Assembly (NCBI GenBank): GCA_016098155.1
Contig: JAAAJB010000008.1
Span: 62,001 to 126,000 of the forward strand
Direction of reading: 5' to 3'
From: Actinomortierella ambigua
Taxonomy: Eukaryota > Mortierellomycota > Mortierellomycetes > Mortierellales > Mortierellaceae
Length of the DNA stretch: 64,000 nt
In this document: one piece after another, positions 33,840-44,499 of the stretch
Position numbering within the stretch: position 1 is the stretch's first letter
How the letters are laid out: each line of letters begins with the position of its first letter
The notes under the pieces: generated by a model
What the model saw: only the letters and a program-made list of their open reading frames with translations
Databases searched by the model: none
Told to the model about the DNA's origin: nothing
Translations under genes and position numbers: made by a program

Positions 33840-35492
33840 TCATCCTTGGCTGTTCGCTCGCTTATTGGCGCTGGAGCATATGGTCACGTCTACCATGCGA
33901 GCTGGAAGGGACGAAAGGTCGCCGTCAAGAAGTTTCTCGTGCTGCAAGACGAGGTTCACCAAACAGAGGCTATCCAGCGGGAGATTGAGATATTGCGAAA
34001 CGCGGTCGACCGCCGCATCATCCAGTTCTATGGCACTACCTACCACGAGGGCATGCTTGTACTTGTAATGGAGTGTGCCGAAGGAGGTAGTCTCCAAAGA
34101 GCCATTAACGGCCAACGACTGACCAATTGGTTCACCAAGACACGCATCGCGCAGGAGATTGCTCAAGGGCTCGCGTTTATCCACCACGAGGGGATCATCC
34201 ACCGAGATCTCAAGAGTATGAATGTACTTTTAACACGCCACATGGAGGTCAAACTGTGCGATTTCGGATTGGCGACGATCAAGGTTCGTTCAGCATCCAT
34301 GTCCTCAACGCTCAAGGGAACGTCTCGCTGGATGGCGCCAGAGCTCTTCGTTGCCCGACCCAAGTACTCGACAAAGTCGGACATGTATGCGCTCGGGATG
34401 GTGATGTGGGAGATGGCCGCTAATTGCACAGTGCCGTTCCAAGAACAGCTCGATAACCCCACCGTCGTGACTATCGTCATGCGAGGCGAGCGTGAGGAGT
34501 TGCCGGAGGATACCCCGGACGACTACCGCAACTGGGTCAAGCGCTGCTGGGCCCAAGATCCGCTGGAACGACCAGAGGCAAGCGAGATGATTGTAGGGGA
34601 AGACGATCTGGAAGTGATAGATGGACTAGGGGCCGATTCAAAGATGATCAGCCTCACAGCAGAAATTGCAGGGATGACTGTCTCACCACCGTCGTCGGCT
34701 GAGAGCGCCAGGGGGAAGGGCGGTGCGATTGCTCACCATGCTGGCGACGTGGGGTCCCTCTCGACGAGAGCCAATCAGGGAGATGTAAAGGCACAGATGG
34801 CATTGGCGGCTATGTACGAGAAGGGGGTCGGTGTTGATCAAAGTTACTCAAAGGCGTTCAAGTGGTACCTTCGAGCAGCAGCGCAGGAATGCACCGAAGC
34901 AGAGTACAAGCTGGGCGATTTTTTCTACTATGGTCGTGGGACGCAAAGGAACCACGGCGTTGCGGCGTATTGGATACGCCAGGCGGCAGAGAGAGGCCAT
35001 GCGGTGGCACAGAAAGATCTTGGCTGGATGTACGGCAATGGAGAAGGGGTCGAACAAGACTATGCTAAGGCGGTGTCGTGGTATCTCAAGTCAGCCGAAC
35101 AAGGCAATATGGGAGCCCAGAAGAACCTTGGAGTGATGTACCACAACGGACAAGGCGTAGACCAAGACTATGCCAAAGCGGCATCGTGGTACCGCAAGTC
35201 GGCCGAGCAAGGGAGTGCGACGGCACAGAATAACCTTGGGGTGATGTATGCCAGTGGCCTTGGGGTCGAACAGGATTATGTTGAGGCAATGGCATGGTAT
35301 TTCAAATCGGCTGAACAGGGGAGTGCGACAGCGCAGATCAACCTTGGAGTGATTTATGAGAACGGGCAAGGTGTCCAAAAGGATATTCAACAGGCTATCC
35401 ATTGGTATAAGAAGGCAGCAGATCAAGGTCACCCCCAAGCCAAACAACGGCTTGTGGCACTCGAATATGTAGACATTCAAGATTCGGTCTAA
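33840..35492 (+). CDS. Protein kinase with C-terminal Sel1-like repeats; 5' end unresolved
   Basis: The frame is open from just after an acceptor-like CCCAG and has no ATG ahead of the kinase domain; an in-frame stop lies at 33786. The kinase domain (about residues 5-255 of the open frame) is complete and looks active: Gly loop GAGAYGHVYHASW, VAVKKF, HRDLKSMNVLL, DFGLA and WMAPEL. A linker leads to about six Sel1-like repeats (for example AQKNLGVMYHNGQGVDQDYA), which form helical scaffolds, ending YVDIQDSV. Kinase-Sel1 fusions are known in fungi and usually treated as signalling scaffolds. The substrate is unknown. The missing start means either an upstream exon I cannot identify or 5' truncation; the flank holds degraded fragments. 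Confidence 0.8.
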   Translation, partial: SSLAVRSLIGAGAYGHVYHASWKGRKVAVKKFLVLQDEVHQTEAIQREIEILRNAVDRRIIQFYGTTYHEGMLVLVMECAEGGSLQRAINGQRLTNWFTKTRIAQEIAQGLAFIHHEGIIHRDLKSMNVLLTRHMEVKLCDFGLATIKVRSASMSSTLKGTSRWMAPELFVARPKYSTKSDMYALGMVMWEMAANCTVPFQEQLDNPTVVTIVMRGEREELPEDTPDDYRNWVKRCWAQDPLERPEASEMIVGEDDLEVIDGLGADSKMISLTAEIAGMTVSPPSSAESARGKGGAIAHHAGDVGSLSTRANQGDVKAQMALAAMYEKGVGVDQSYSKAFKWYLRAAAQECTEAEYKLGDFFYYGRGTQRNHGVAAYWIRQAAERGHAVAQKDLGWMYGNGEGVEQDYAKAVSWYLKSAEQGNMGAQKNLGVMYHNGQGVDQDYAKAASWYRKSAEQGSATAQNNLGVMYASGLGVEQDYVEAMAWYFKSAEQGSATAQINLGVIYENGQGVQKDIQQAIHWYKKAADQGHPQAKQRLVALEYVDIQDSV

Positions 35493-35697
35493 ATGTGGAG
35501 ACTTTTTTTTTTTTTACCCCTCACATTTTTTTTGGACGTGTTCATGTTTCTAAACCTTCAATTCCATCATTTCCCACATCGCATTAAAAATTGCCATTGT
35601 TCCTCATCTAGCGAAGGGTCGGAATAGCGTCGTCGTCCATTCGAGAAGTACCAGCAGCTAGAACGGAAGCAGCGGGCGAAGGGCTTAGCAGACAAGG

Positions 35698-38600
35698 ATG
35701 CTGCGAGCAATCCTTATCTTGTTCTTTGTGATACTATGGCTCTCCACTGGCGAGGATATTCAGCGGAGAGAGTACCTGGCAAAGGCCATAGACCATCTCA
35801 AGGACGAGGCGCTTGACCTCGCCAACAAGACATATAAAGTCAACGACACCTATGTATGATGCTTATGTATCGAGGTAGTGGTAAAGAGGATTTGCCTCTG
35901 CTATGACGATATTCTCACCATACAGAACACACCTTCCTTCTCCCTCTTCTAGGTATTGCCAAGCGCAATAGCAGCCTCTGTCACAGAGCTCTTCAATCAG
36001 CCGGGCAAGGATCCAAAGTCACATTATTACCATAATGTAACAGGGTCATTCCGTGGAAAATGGCTCATCAACCTGGAGACAGCAGGCTTGGTCGATAAAG
36101 AACAACCCCTTCCCGAGGCACCACCACCACCATCGACACCCGAGGGCGACAAAGGGAAAGGGCAAGATGGATCACCAGACTCGAAAACCCCAACTGAGGC
36201 TCCGGACGGGGGCAACAACAACAATAATACCACACAAAGTCCTGGTAGCAATAACTCGACATCGCCGGCAGGCGAAGCAGGAGATGGCAGCGAGATAACT
36301 GAGCATGGCATGGTCGACGCCATTCTCAGCACCAAACCCGCACACCAAGGCGATGTTGCCACGTATCGCGGAACTCAGTTCAATTACACCAATCCAGGCT
36401 ATTTACAAATCAATCTCAAGGAGTTTAAAGCGTCAGAAGCAATCAACTGGGTGGAGGTAAAAAAAAAATCGGATGCGGGTGCCACGTTTCGCTTCTCGCT
36501 TATACAGGCCACTCGTAGATGCCAGGGCTAACTTCCTTTGCTTGAAACACCCATTCGTGATAAAATAGGGAACCTGGCGGCTAAAGCATGACGATAACGA
36601 AGACTATGGCATCTCGTTGGCGGTGTTGGGCCTACACTTTATCCACAATGGATCCTTCTATATGTGGGGTATACCTGATGAGTATGTGTCTCTAGCAGGA
36701 TGCGAGTATTGGGCAGCATAGCAAGCATGGAATGGTGCTAACAGTGATGTCTTTTTTTTCTCCTGCTATCTTCAAATAGCGCACATATGCCTCTCACTCA
36801 CGTTCTAGAGCTGATGCCTGATGAAGTGTCGTTCGCACTAGCAAAGGAGGCGATTAAGGACCGCTACGATACACGGATTCAATCTCTTAAGGATATTCTT
36901 GATGGACGGGAAGACTTTGAACAGTTTGAACCCTACGCCGCAGAAGAAGCCAGTTGCAATTACCAGATTTTCATGCAGCTTGGTGCCATCGATCCAAGCG
37001 TCAAACCCATTCATCTGAAAGAGATGGAAAAAGGTACGAATAGGAGGTTGGTATGGAGGGAAAGAGCGTGAAGGCTGCTTGTCCACTCATTTACGCCTTT
37101 CTCTCATGCCCAATTTACGCCTTATGCACGAATATTCCTCGCGTTTAACCGCTTACTTACCCCTTCCTCTCAATGCGAATCAATAGAATGGGCTTCACCA
37201 CAGGGTGCTTCAACGATCAGGGCGCCACCTTTAAATGCCTCGATGGTCATGTACTCACCAAACTGCCGGCTGGTGATGCAAAGCAAGCAGATGACGGGCA
37301 TGAAATCGGAAAAGTTTTACACCAAGTTGCTCAACTATGCGACCATGGCTGGCACGATTGCGTTCATCCAGGTGTTCCTATTGGCGAAGCAGATGGAGTA
37401 TACACCTACACCTTCAAGCGTATCCAAGGTCTCGTACTGGACCATCACGATTCAGGTTATCATGGACGGGTATCTGTGCATGATCTACTACTCGACTGGG
37501 GCCAGCATTGGTACGTTTTGAAAATCAAAATCATTGCAAGACTCAAAAGATACCAAATATATGCTTGGAGAGAGCTAATACCCTCATCTTTTCTTTTCTT
37601 TTTTCTTTCCATTGATTGGATCCATCCAGAGCGACTCTTTCTACCTTTTGCGGCGACTGCATTCTTCTCGTGTGTGCTAGTGTCGATCTTTGGCTTGAGG
37701 TACATGCATGTCATCTGGAGGATCCAGCGACCGGAGCGTCGGGGACGACGAGCAGCCGCGGCCGCCGCTGCCAGTGCAACGTCCACTAGCACGGGCGGAG
37801 CAAATTCGGAAGGTCTGCCTTTGCCAGCAACTGCACCGCGCCCTACTCCTCCTTCAGAGGCTGATCAAGCTCAACTGGATCTTCAGACTCTCTTCCGACG
37901 ATTCTGTAAGTGACAGTTTCATTCTGTTTGGATGCGTGTATATCTGTTGCACGGGAGGGATGAAAAAAAAATTAGTCGACACACTGAAGGCTAATACTCA
38001 CACCTCCGAAAAAAAAAACAATGACTTAGACTGGATGATTGTAGCGACGATTTTTCTTATGTTTGAGATCATGTCGAGTTCAAAGCTAGTACAAAATATC
38101 CTGTTGTCAATCATGGCAGTGATTCTATTTTCGTTCTGGGTGCCGCAGATTGCCCGTAACGCGCTCCGAGGATCAAGCAAGGCGCTGAATCTGTGGTTCG
38201 TCATTGGCATGAGCGCGACGCGCCTGTTCTTGCCGTTGTATTTTTACGCGTGCCCCGAAAACTTGATGGACCATGAGCCGACCCCTTGGGTCTGGCTACT
38301 CGTTGCTTGGGTCAGTCTCCAGGTCGCAGTGCTGCTGCTGCAGGATTGGCTTGGACCGCGCTTCTTTGTTCCTGTCAAGGTAGATGAGAAAGGGGGGAAA
38401 GGGAGGGAGAGGGGGAGAAAAGCTCTCTGATTTTTGCGAGATATTGGATGAAATGAACATGCTGCTCACCCTTCTTTCAATTTTTTGTTATAATGATCTT
38501 ATCAAATCTAGTATCTGCCACCGATTTACGACTACCATCCAATCTTGCCTGCACAGGATGAAGAAAGTGGACATGGCGTTGGCGGAAGTGGAGGAGGAAC

Positions 38601-38820
38601 TCGACACGTCCAAGACTGTGCGATTTGCATGTTGCCGATCGACACGACGCCTGCGCATGTCGGTAGCAGCAGTCTGACCAGTGTGGTGGGTAGCCGACTA
38701 GGACGGTTGAATTACATGTTGACGCCTTGTGGGCACCTGTTTCATACGGATTGTCTGGAGAAATGGATGCGGATCAAACTTGAGTGTCCGAATTGCCGAA
38801 CGTTCCTTCCAAGTACATAG
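35698..38820 (+). CDS. Transmembrane RING E3 ubiquitin ligase, Dsc1/Tul1 type
   Basis: Eight exons (35698-35853, 35953-36456, 36569-36681, 36780-37033, 37187-37510, 37630-37905, 38030-38379, 38512-38820) keep phase and give 761 residues. It starts with a signal or membrane segment (LRAILILFFVILWLS), then a luminal region with an Asn/Pro/Ser-rich insert. Several membrane spans lie in exons 5-7 (for example FLPFAATAFFSCVLVSIFGL and NILLSIMAVILFSFWV). The C-terminus is a RING-H2: CAICMLPID, then CGHLFHTDCLEKWM and CPNC. This arrangement matches Tul1 and Dsc1, the catalytic subunit of the Golgi/endosomal Dsc ligase complex that ubiquitinates membrane proteins and, in some fungi, helps activate SREBP. 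Complex membership is inferred from family. Confidence 0.9.
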
Positions 38821-39606
38821 CCTCTTGTCCCTTATTTTGTTGGCCTGTCGAAAGGGCCTAAAGGCCCTTGTGTTATTATATAAGGAGCCTTTTTATTTTA
38901 TGGTTGATTTCACCCGTTAAGCATCCCAGCTGTGATCAGTCAAGCATCAATGGACTATGGGATGACATAAAAGCTCGTTTTCTCTCTCTTTCTCTCTTAT
39001 CACGTATTTGACATAGATTTTTTTGTACAGTATGCGATATGGCTTTATCTTTCTTTTCCTAGATTATCACGCTACCCAATTTTTAAAAAAATTGCGACCG
39101 GGCCATTTTCGTCCTTTTCCATATGTATTGCCTCACAATATGCGCGGCGAGTGGACTTGGGCGAGGAGTGGGAGTGGGAGGGGATTTAGGCGATACTTCT
39201 ATTTTGAAGAGAACGATCTCCCCTCTCCCTTGTCCACTTCGATCACCTCGATCTCTTCCTCTTCCATCTCCTCCTCTTCCATCTCCTCCTCCTCCCCAAC
39301 GCTCTCTTCATTTTCCCCCGTCTCCCCAACCACGTTGACGGTTCTCTCGCGGACCGTGTTGTCAATCTTGTTGCGTTTCTTGAGGTGTTGGGGGTGCGAG
39401 GCATGGGAGGGTGTGGTGTAAGGAAAGGTGAAGAAAAAAGGGAGCCAGAGCTTGTTTATGACGATAATGACCTGCCACTGAACATTAATTTGCTCTCCAA
39501 GCGATCGTCAAAAAGGGGGCAACTGCACTCAATTGACATCTCGCAAACGCGTAACAACTTCACCATTGTGATAGCTTTATAAAAATGCATATTTCATTTG
39601 AAAAAA
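38821..39606. other. Fragment-bearing region at the inner edge of the right duplication arm
   Basis: No complete gene. It holds a CGCTACC..GACCGG segment (39070-39101) like that at 33496-33550, plus a minus-strand acidic C-terminal fragment annotated separately. The plus-strand frame 39023-39421 is Ser-rich only because it mirrors that Glu-rich minus-strand frame. Confidence 0.4.
39199..39378 (-). pseudogene. Possible last-exon fragment of an unidentified acidic protein
   Basis: After an acceptor-like CACCTCAAG, the minus strand reads KRNKIDNTVRERTVNVVGE, then Glu-rich repeats (EEEEMEEEEMEEEEIEVIEV), and ends SFSSK at a TAG (39199-39201). This resembles a natural acidic C-terminus. Upstream the frame stays open briefly, but I find no start or further exon before the duplication arm begins near 39607. 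It may be the tail of a gene displaced by the rearrangement. Low certainty. Confidence 0.3.
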
Positions 39607-42600
39607 GAGATATCTCTTGAGTGAGACCGACCTTTTATATACCACGCCTTCTTCCTTCCTGTCCTTAATAGGCACAGCCATCCTATCCGCCCTCCAGTCC
39701 TCATCGTTCTTCATTTTTTCGCATCCGCCTCTTGAATACTTCTCGTTCTTTCTGGTGGCCACTGTTCAGTCGAGAAAAAGGGGCGAGATTTCATCACCCC
39801 TTCTTCCCCAACGAACGTCCTCTACCGTTGTGTGCACATTTTTCAACCTGTGTTTGCTGTGGCAGTAACGACCACTACCACTATTCTGCATACAGGACTG
39901 AAGGGTGATTTTTCCACTGTGCCACCTCTTCCTCTCTTTTCTTGATCATCTCCCTGCACACACCTACTTTCTTTAAATCCACTTCTTAGCCTTCGCTCCG
40001 TCCTTGCTTCCTCTTCCACCACTCCTCCATTTTTTGTCCTCTTGGTGAGAACCCTTGTTCAGTGTTCACATCATAGTAGAATGAGGTTTAAGACTGTACT
40101 GCCCATTGGCCTGTCGGCGCTGTCGCTTGCCTGGAATGCTGCAGCCTCTCCGACGACTGATTCTCAAGAAGCTGGATTCGGGTAAGAAGCAGGCATGTGA
40201 AGGTCATCGGGGTCCAGTAATGCCATCCAACAGACCAAGTACAGAGTTGTGGGACTGATTGGCCATAAACAACCCTCCTCTCCTTGACCACTAGGTCCAA
40301 TGCATACCTAATCGAGTTTGCCACGCCACCTGACCATCCTCAGGCTGCTCAAGACGCTGCTCGCTTCATGGAAAGCATCAAGAACTTCCGTTCTGTCCAT
40401 GTTCGCCATCAATTCAAGACACTCCTGAACGGCGTCTCTGTCGAGATCACTGACCCCACCGAACTACAGCAGGTCCAAACGATGGAGTCGCTGCATTCTC
40501 TTACACCGCTGGTAAGTACGCCTTTAGCGCCACTCCTCCCTTTCTCCAACCCTCTACTCCTGGGTATCACTTTGGCTCATTGCATAAGGCAACTTCTTGT
40601 GCTCTTGAATAAGACATGGCTTTTCCCTCTCCACCCCTTCATGCTCCCCTTTTCCTTCTCCGTTTTTTTCCACACGCCTATGCCCTTCACTACCCCAACT
40701 GCCCTTCCCTTTCACTACAAACTGGCTTGCTATGGTACCACACTCCTAACGAGGATAGTAAATCTGTTTCAATACATGGCTAGTCTATCGTGGCTCTTCC
40801 ATTGCCCTCGCAGCCAAGCGCCAATGCTATGGTGACCGACTCGTAAGTGAACAAGACTGCAAATGCTCAGCAGTGTGTGTGTGTGTGTGTGTGTGTATTA
40901 TTTTTTTTATTTTTTGCATAACGCTCACGAGTAATATTTTTTTTCCCCTTTCGAAAAATTGGTAGTCTAAAGCTTACCAGCGTGAACCGTGTCCATTCGG
41001 AGCTCGGTCTGATCGGTGAAGGCGTCAAAGTCGGGGTGATTGGTAAACGAGTTTGTAACAAGCGAGAAGTGCGGTCAAAGCGAAGAAATAATGGCTTTGC
41101 TGCTGACACGCCCGTGTACTCTACATTTTACAATTAAGATACTGGCATCGACTACACCCACCCAGCTTTGGGAGGGTGTTTTGGTGCTGGGTGTAAAGTC
41201 GCCTTTGGCTGGGATTTTGTCGGCGATGACTACAATCAATTCAACAAACCAAAGCCGTCAGGAGACCCACGGGACTGTGCAGGTCATGGTACTCACGTTG
41301 CAGGCATCATTGCTGCCAATAGCCCTATTGTCACTGGTGTGGCCCCTGGTGGTAAGGAATTAACTCTTCATTGTACAACAGAGCTGAACATAACCATGAA
41401 TTTAGACAATCAATACTACAATATTACTCGGAAGAAAAACAAACAGAATGCTAAAGTCGCTCTCATCTTCCTGTATGGCATCTAGCCATTCTTGGAGCGT
41501 ATCGCGTGATTGGGTGCACTGATAACACCACTGATGACATGATCGTCGCTGCGATGGAGAGAGCCGTGGAAGACGGCATGGATGTGATCAACATGTCCTT
41601 AGGCGGACCCAATGGTTGGGTCACTAAACCGATAGGGAGGGCTATCCTGCGTGCATCAAAACGAGGTGTCTTGTTTGCTGCTGGACAAGGAAATGAAGCC
41701 AGCCAGGGACTTTTCAGCGCCAACTACGTCGGCGAAGGCACTGGAGTCCTTGCGGTGGCCTCGGTCATTAACACTCGAATCAGCCTGCCGTTTTTCAGAA
41801 CATCACTTGAGCCCGAGAAAAAATTATGTAAGTTTCCCAACTTTACAATATAAAGAAAAAAAAGAACGAGGGAGGGGAGAGAGCTCTGTGTTGACCAACA
41901 TATACGCTCTTTCGCATAGTGTACACTGCGGCAGAGACAACCAAACAGCTTTTTTCAACTCCACAGACCTTGGTGACACTGATGAATGGAACATCGCCAT
42001 CCCAGGCCTGTGCACCCCTCCCAGAGTCTGTGAAGCTAGACGGAAAACTTGTCATGGTCCTTCGAGGCGAATGCAGCTTCAAGGTCAAGGCAGAAAACTT
42101 ATTGGAGCGCGGGGCAGTTGGTGTGATTTTCATCAATAATGAACCTGGTTCCGTGGTTCCGACGACCGAGGAAGTGAAGGCAACGACTGGAATCATCTCA
42201 CAAAAGGATGGCATGCATCTTGTAGACCTGCTGCTCAAGGCAGGAAGCACCGAGCAACAAGTATACCTTACTGCTTCAGCCACCATCACGTTTGACCCGA
42301 ATGTCGCTGTTCTGTTGCATCCCGCTGGTGGATCCCTCTCGGATTTCAGCTCGTATGGTCTTGACAACGACCTGCACATCAAACCAGTAAGCTTTCATAT
42401 CTAAGATCTAGAAGATAACTAAGCCTGCTCGACCCTTCTACTGATGCTTTAATCTTTATTTTTATTTCAAGGATGTCTGTGCCCCTGGCGGAAATATTTA
42501 TTCGACATGGTGCGCCCTATGATTTTGAATTCTGGATAGTAGGCTGGATCGTCGAAGTCATTTCATTGTGGTACTAACAGAATCGCTTTAAAAACCACGC

Positions 42601-44281
42601 GCCGTATCTAGGCTTTCCAATAATGGAAGTTATACTACACTTTCTGGTACATCGATGGCCAGCCCACACGCTGCTGGAGCGCTCGCCCTGGCTGTCGAGA
42701 GTCTGCGGAAGCAAGGAATGTCTAAAACAACCACCAAAAAAAGAGAGGCGTGGGTCCGTCGTATTTACGATGCTTTCACCATCTCTGCCAAGCCTGCCCG
42801 CGTCTTCCGCGACCATCAATTAGCTGATTCGGATGACTTTGTGTTTGTAGACGAAAACTCTGCAGACAAACCCAAAACAGACGAATCTCAGGCGATCGAA
42901 TCCGTTGCCAAACAAGGCGGTGGTTTGATCGACGTCTACAGAACAATCCTTCGACTCGAAAAGCCCGCATCGGTTGACAACACGCAGACTAAATTGTCGC
43001 CCTTCAGCTCTACACGCGTGTTGCCAGTGATGCTGGAGCTGAATGACACAACTCCACGGAAGGAGCCATCAAAGCCCACGACATTGACCATCTACAACGA
43101 AGCATCAGTGGCAGTGGTGTACGAGATCAGTCATGTTGCGGCCGAGGCGTTGAACGAGCCTCTCATCGAACCCCATGAGCCTCACCAGACATTGTACGAG
43201 GGCGTTTTCAGCACTGCAACACCCTTGGTCCTTACCGCTAAAGCTGATGCAGAGGTCACCTTCTCGAGCAACAGCGTGACGGTCCCAGCAGGAAAAAGCC
43301 GCCGTATCACAGTGCAAATTAACCCACCACCAAGCTTGCCCGCCGACGAACATTGGATCTACTCGGGATACATTGTCATCAGGCCCTCGGCTACGCCGTC
43401 AGCGCCATCGTCAGATGAAGCCATCCATATCCCCTATGCTGGCGTCAAGGGGTCTATGAAGACTCTCCCAATCTTCGTGCAGACCACTCCGGAGCACGAA
43501 ATTCTTTCTAACAACAGCTCTCAGGGGTGTCAGGTGCTCGGCAGTCTTCAGGAAGGCAAGGAGCAGCTTATCTTTTCCCTGAAGGACAATGACTATCCAG
43601 TCGTCTCCGTCTGCCTCGAGAACCCAACTCGTCGGATGGAGCTGGACCTACTCGACAAAGATGGAAAGTTGATTGCTCACATTTTTACGGAGGACAACAT
43701 GAGCCGCACGCTCCCAACAGAGCCCACGATGATGCTTACTTGGGACGGAAGGTACGATCCTCCAAACAGTCGTTCCAAGAGCACCTCGACCATTTTGGAC
43801 AGCTCGAGCATCACTAGCGTCAACTTCTTTTCCCATGGGCGAGCAGAGCGCGTCGGCCCTCAGCCCGAAAGTGTTGTCGCGCCATCGTCGACGACTAAAA
43901 GCGACACGATTCTGGACGAACCCGACCTCGCGCCCATCAACAAAGGCTCCGATGAGGACCAGATCACTGTTAGCAACGGCTTTTATCGATTCCGACTTCG
44001 CGGACTGCGCCTGTTTGGAGATAGGAGCAAGGAAGACGACTTTGAATCGTGGGTCTTCCCGATGTTCCAGATCGCCCGTCCGTAGACATACCTCACTCAC
44101 TCTTTATCTTTACATCTAGAATTCATATACATACATATAATTGATAAACATATAAGCGCTTCGTTTTATTTTCTTTATACACAAGCGAACCCTCAATCAA
44201 CATCAACCCCATCGTTACATACGACATTGCCGTCTTTTGCATCTCATGCTTACTGCTAATTCTCCCTATTCTCACTTTCAC
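39607..44281 (+). repeat. Right arm of the inverted duplication (subtilase gene unit)
   Basis: Aligned by eye with the reverse complement of about 8530-13139. It includes about 470 nt of promoter, the whole nine-exon subtilase and about 195 nt of 3' flank. Exons are highly alike. Introns differ by small indels; for example intron 3 carries a GT run at 40873-40896 where the left arm has a short CA/TA-rich stretch. Edges are approximate. Confidence 0.85.
40081..44085 (+). CDS. Secreted subtilisin-like serine protease (S8) with PA and Fn3-like domains, copy 2
   Basis: Nine exons (40081-40181, 40295-40511, 40784-40842, 40966-41042, 41139-41351, 41486-41827, 41920-42386, 42472-42509, 42612-44085) give 995 residues with all phases in agreement. 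It has a secretion signal (MRFKTVLPIGLSALSLAW), Asp152 in DTGIDYTHP, His201 in GHGTHVAGI, Ser519 in GTSMASPHAAG, a PA insertion (about 360-465) and a C-terminal Fn3-like region. Exons 1-8 have exactly the lengths of copy 1; the last exon has one extra codon (APINKGS here, SPIKGS there). Differences cluster in surface-like stretches and near the catalytic serine (DVCAPGGNIYSTW here, DVGAPGESIYSTW in copy 1). Both copies appear intact, so both may be expressed. Likely function: degradation of external protein. Confidence 0.92.
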
Positions 44282-44499
44282 CCACCTCTTCTTTTTCATC
44301 CCTTTCCTTTTCTCCGAATGCTATGTGCCAGGTGTCAACCTTAAATCAAATCGCCTCGCCTTGCTGCATTCTTTCAGATATTCTGGGTTCACTGCATTGC
44401 TGTCTATTGGAAAACTTTATGATATTTTGTACAACCGCAATAGCCCTTCTCTTCCCCCATCTCCTCAAGCCTTTGAGAAAGAGGAGGGGCACATGTCGA
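44086..44499. other. Convergent 3' region, subtilase copy 2 and methyltransferase
   Basis: The left part is the subtilase 3' flank inside the duplication arm, to about 44281. The right part runs to the methyltransferase stop. T/C-rich; no gene was recognised. Confidence 0.5.

Noticed and set aside
39023..39421. Ser-rich plus-strand ORF
   Set aside because: Mirror image of the Glu-rich minus-strand fragment; its N-terminal part is A/T-rich flank.
42560..42823. Alternative frame MEVILHFLVHRW in the protease genes
   Set aside because: Out-of-frame reading of exon 9; the spliced frame gives the catalytic motif GTSMASPHAAG.
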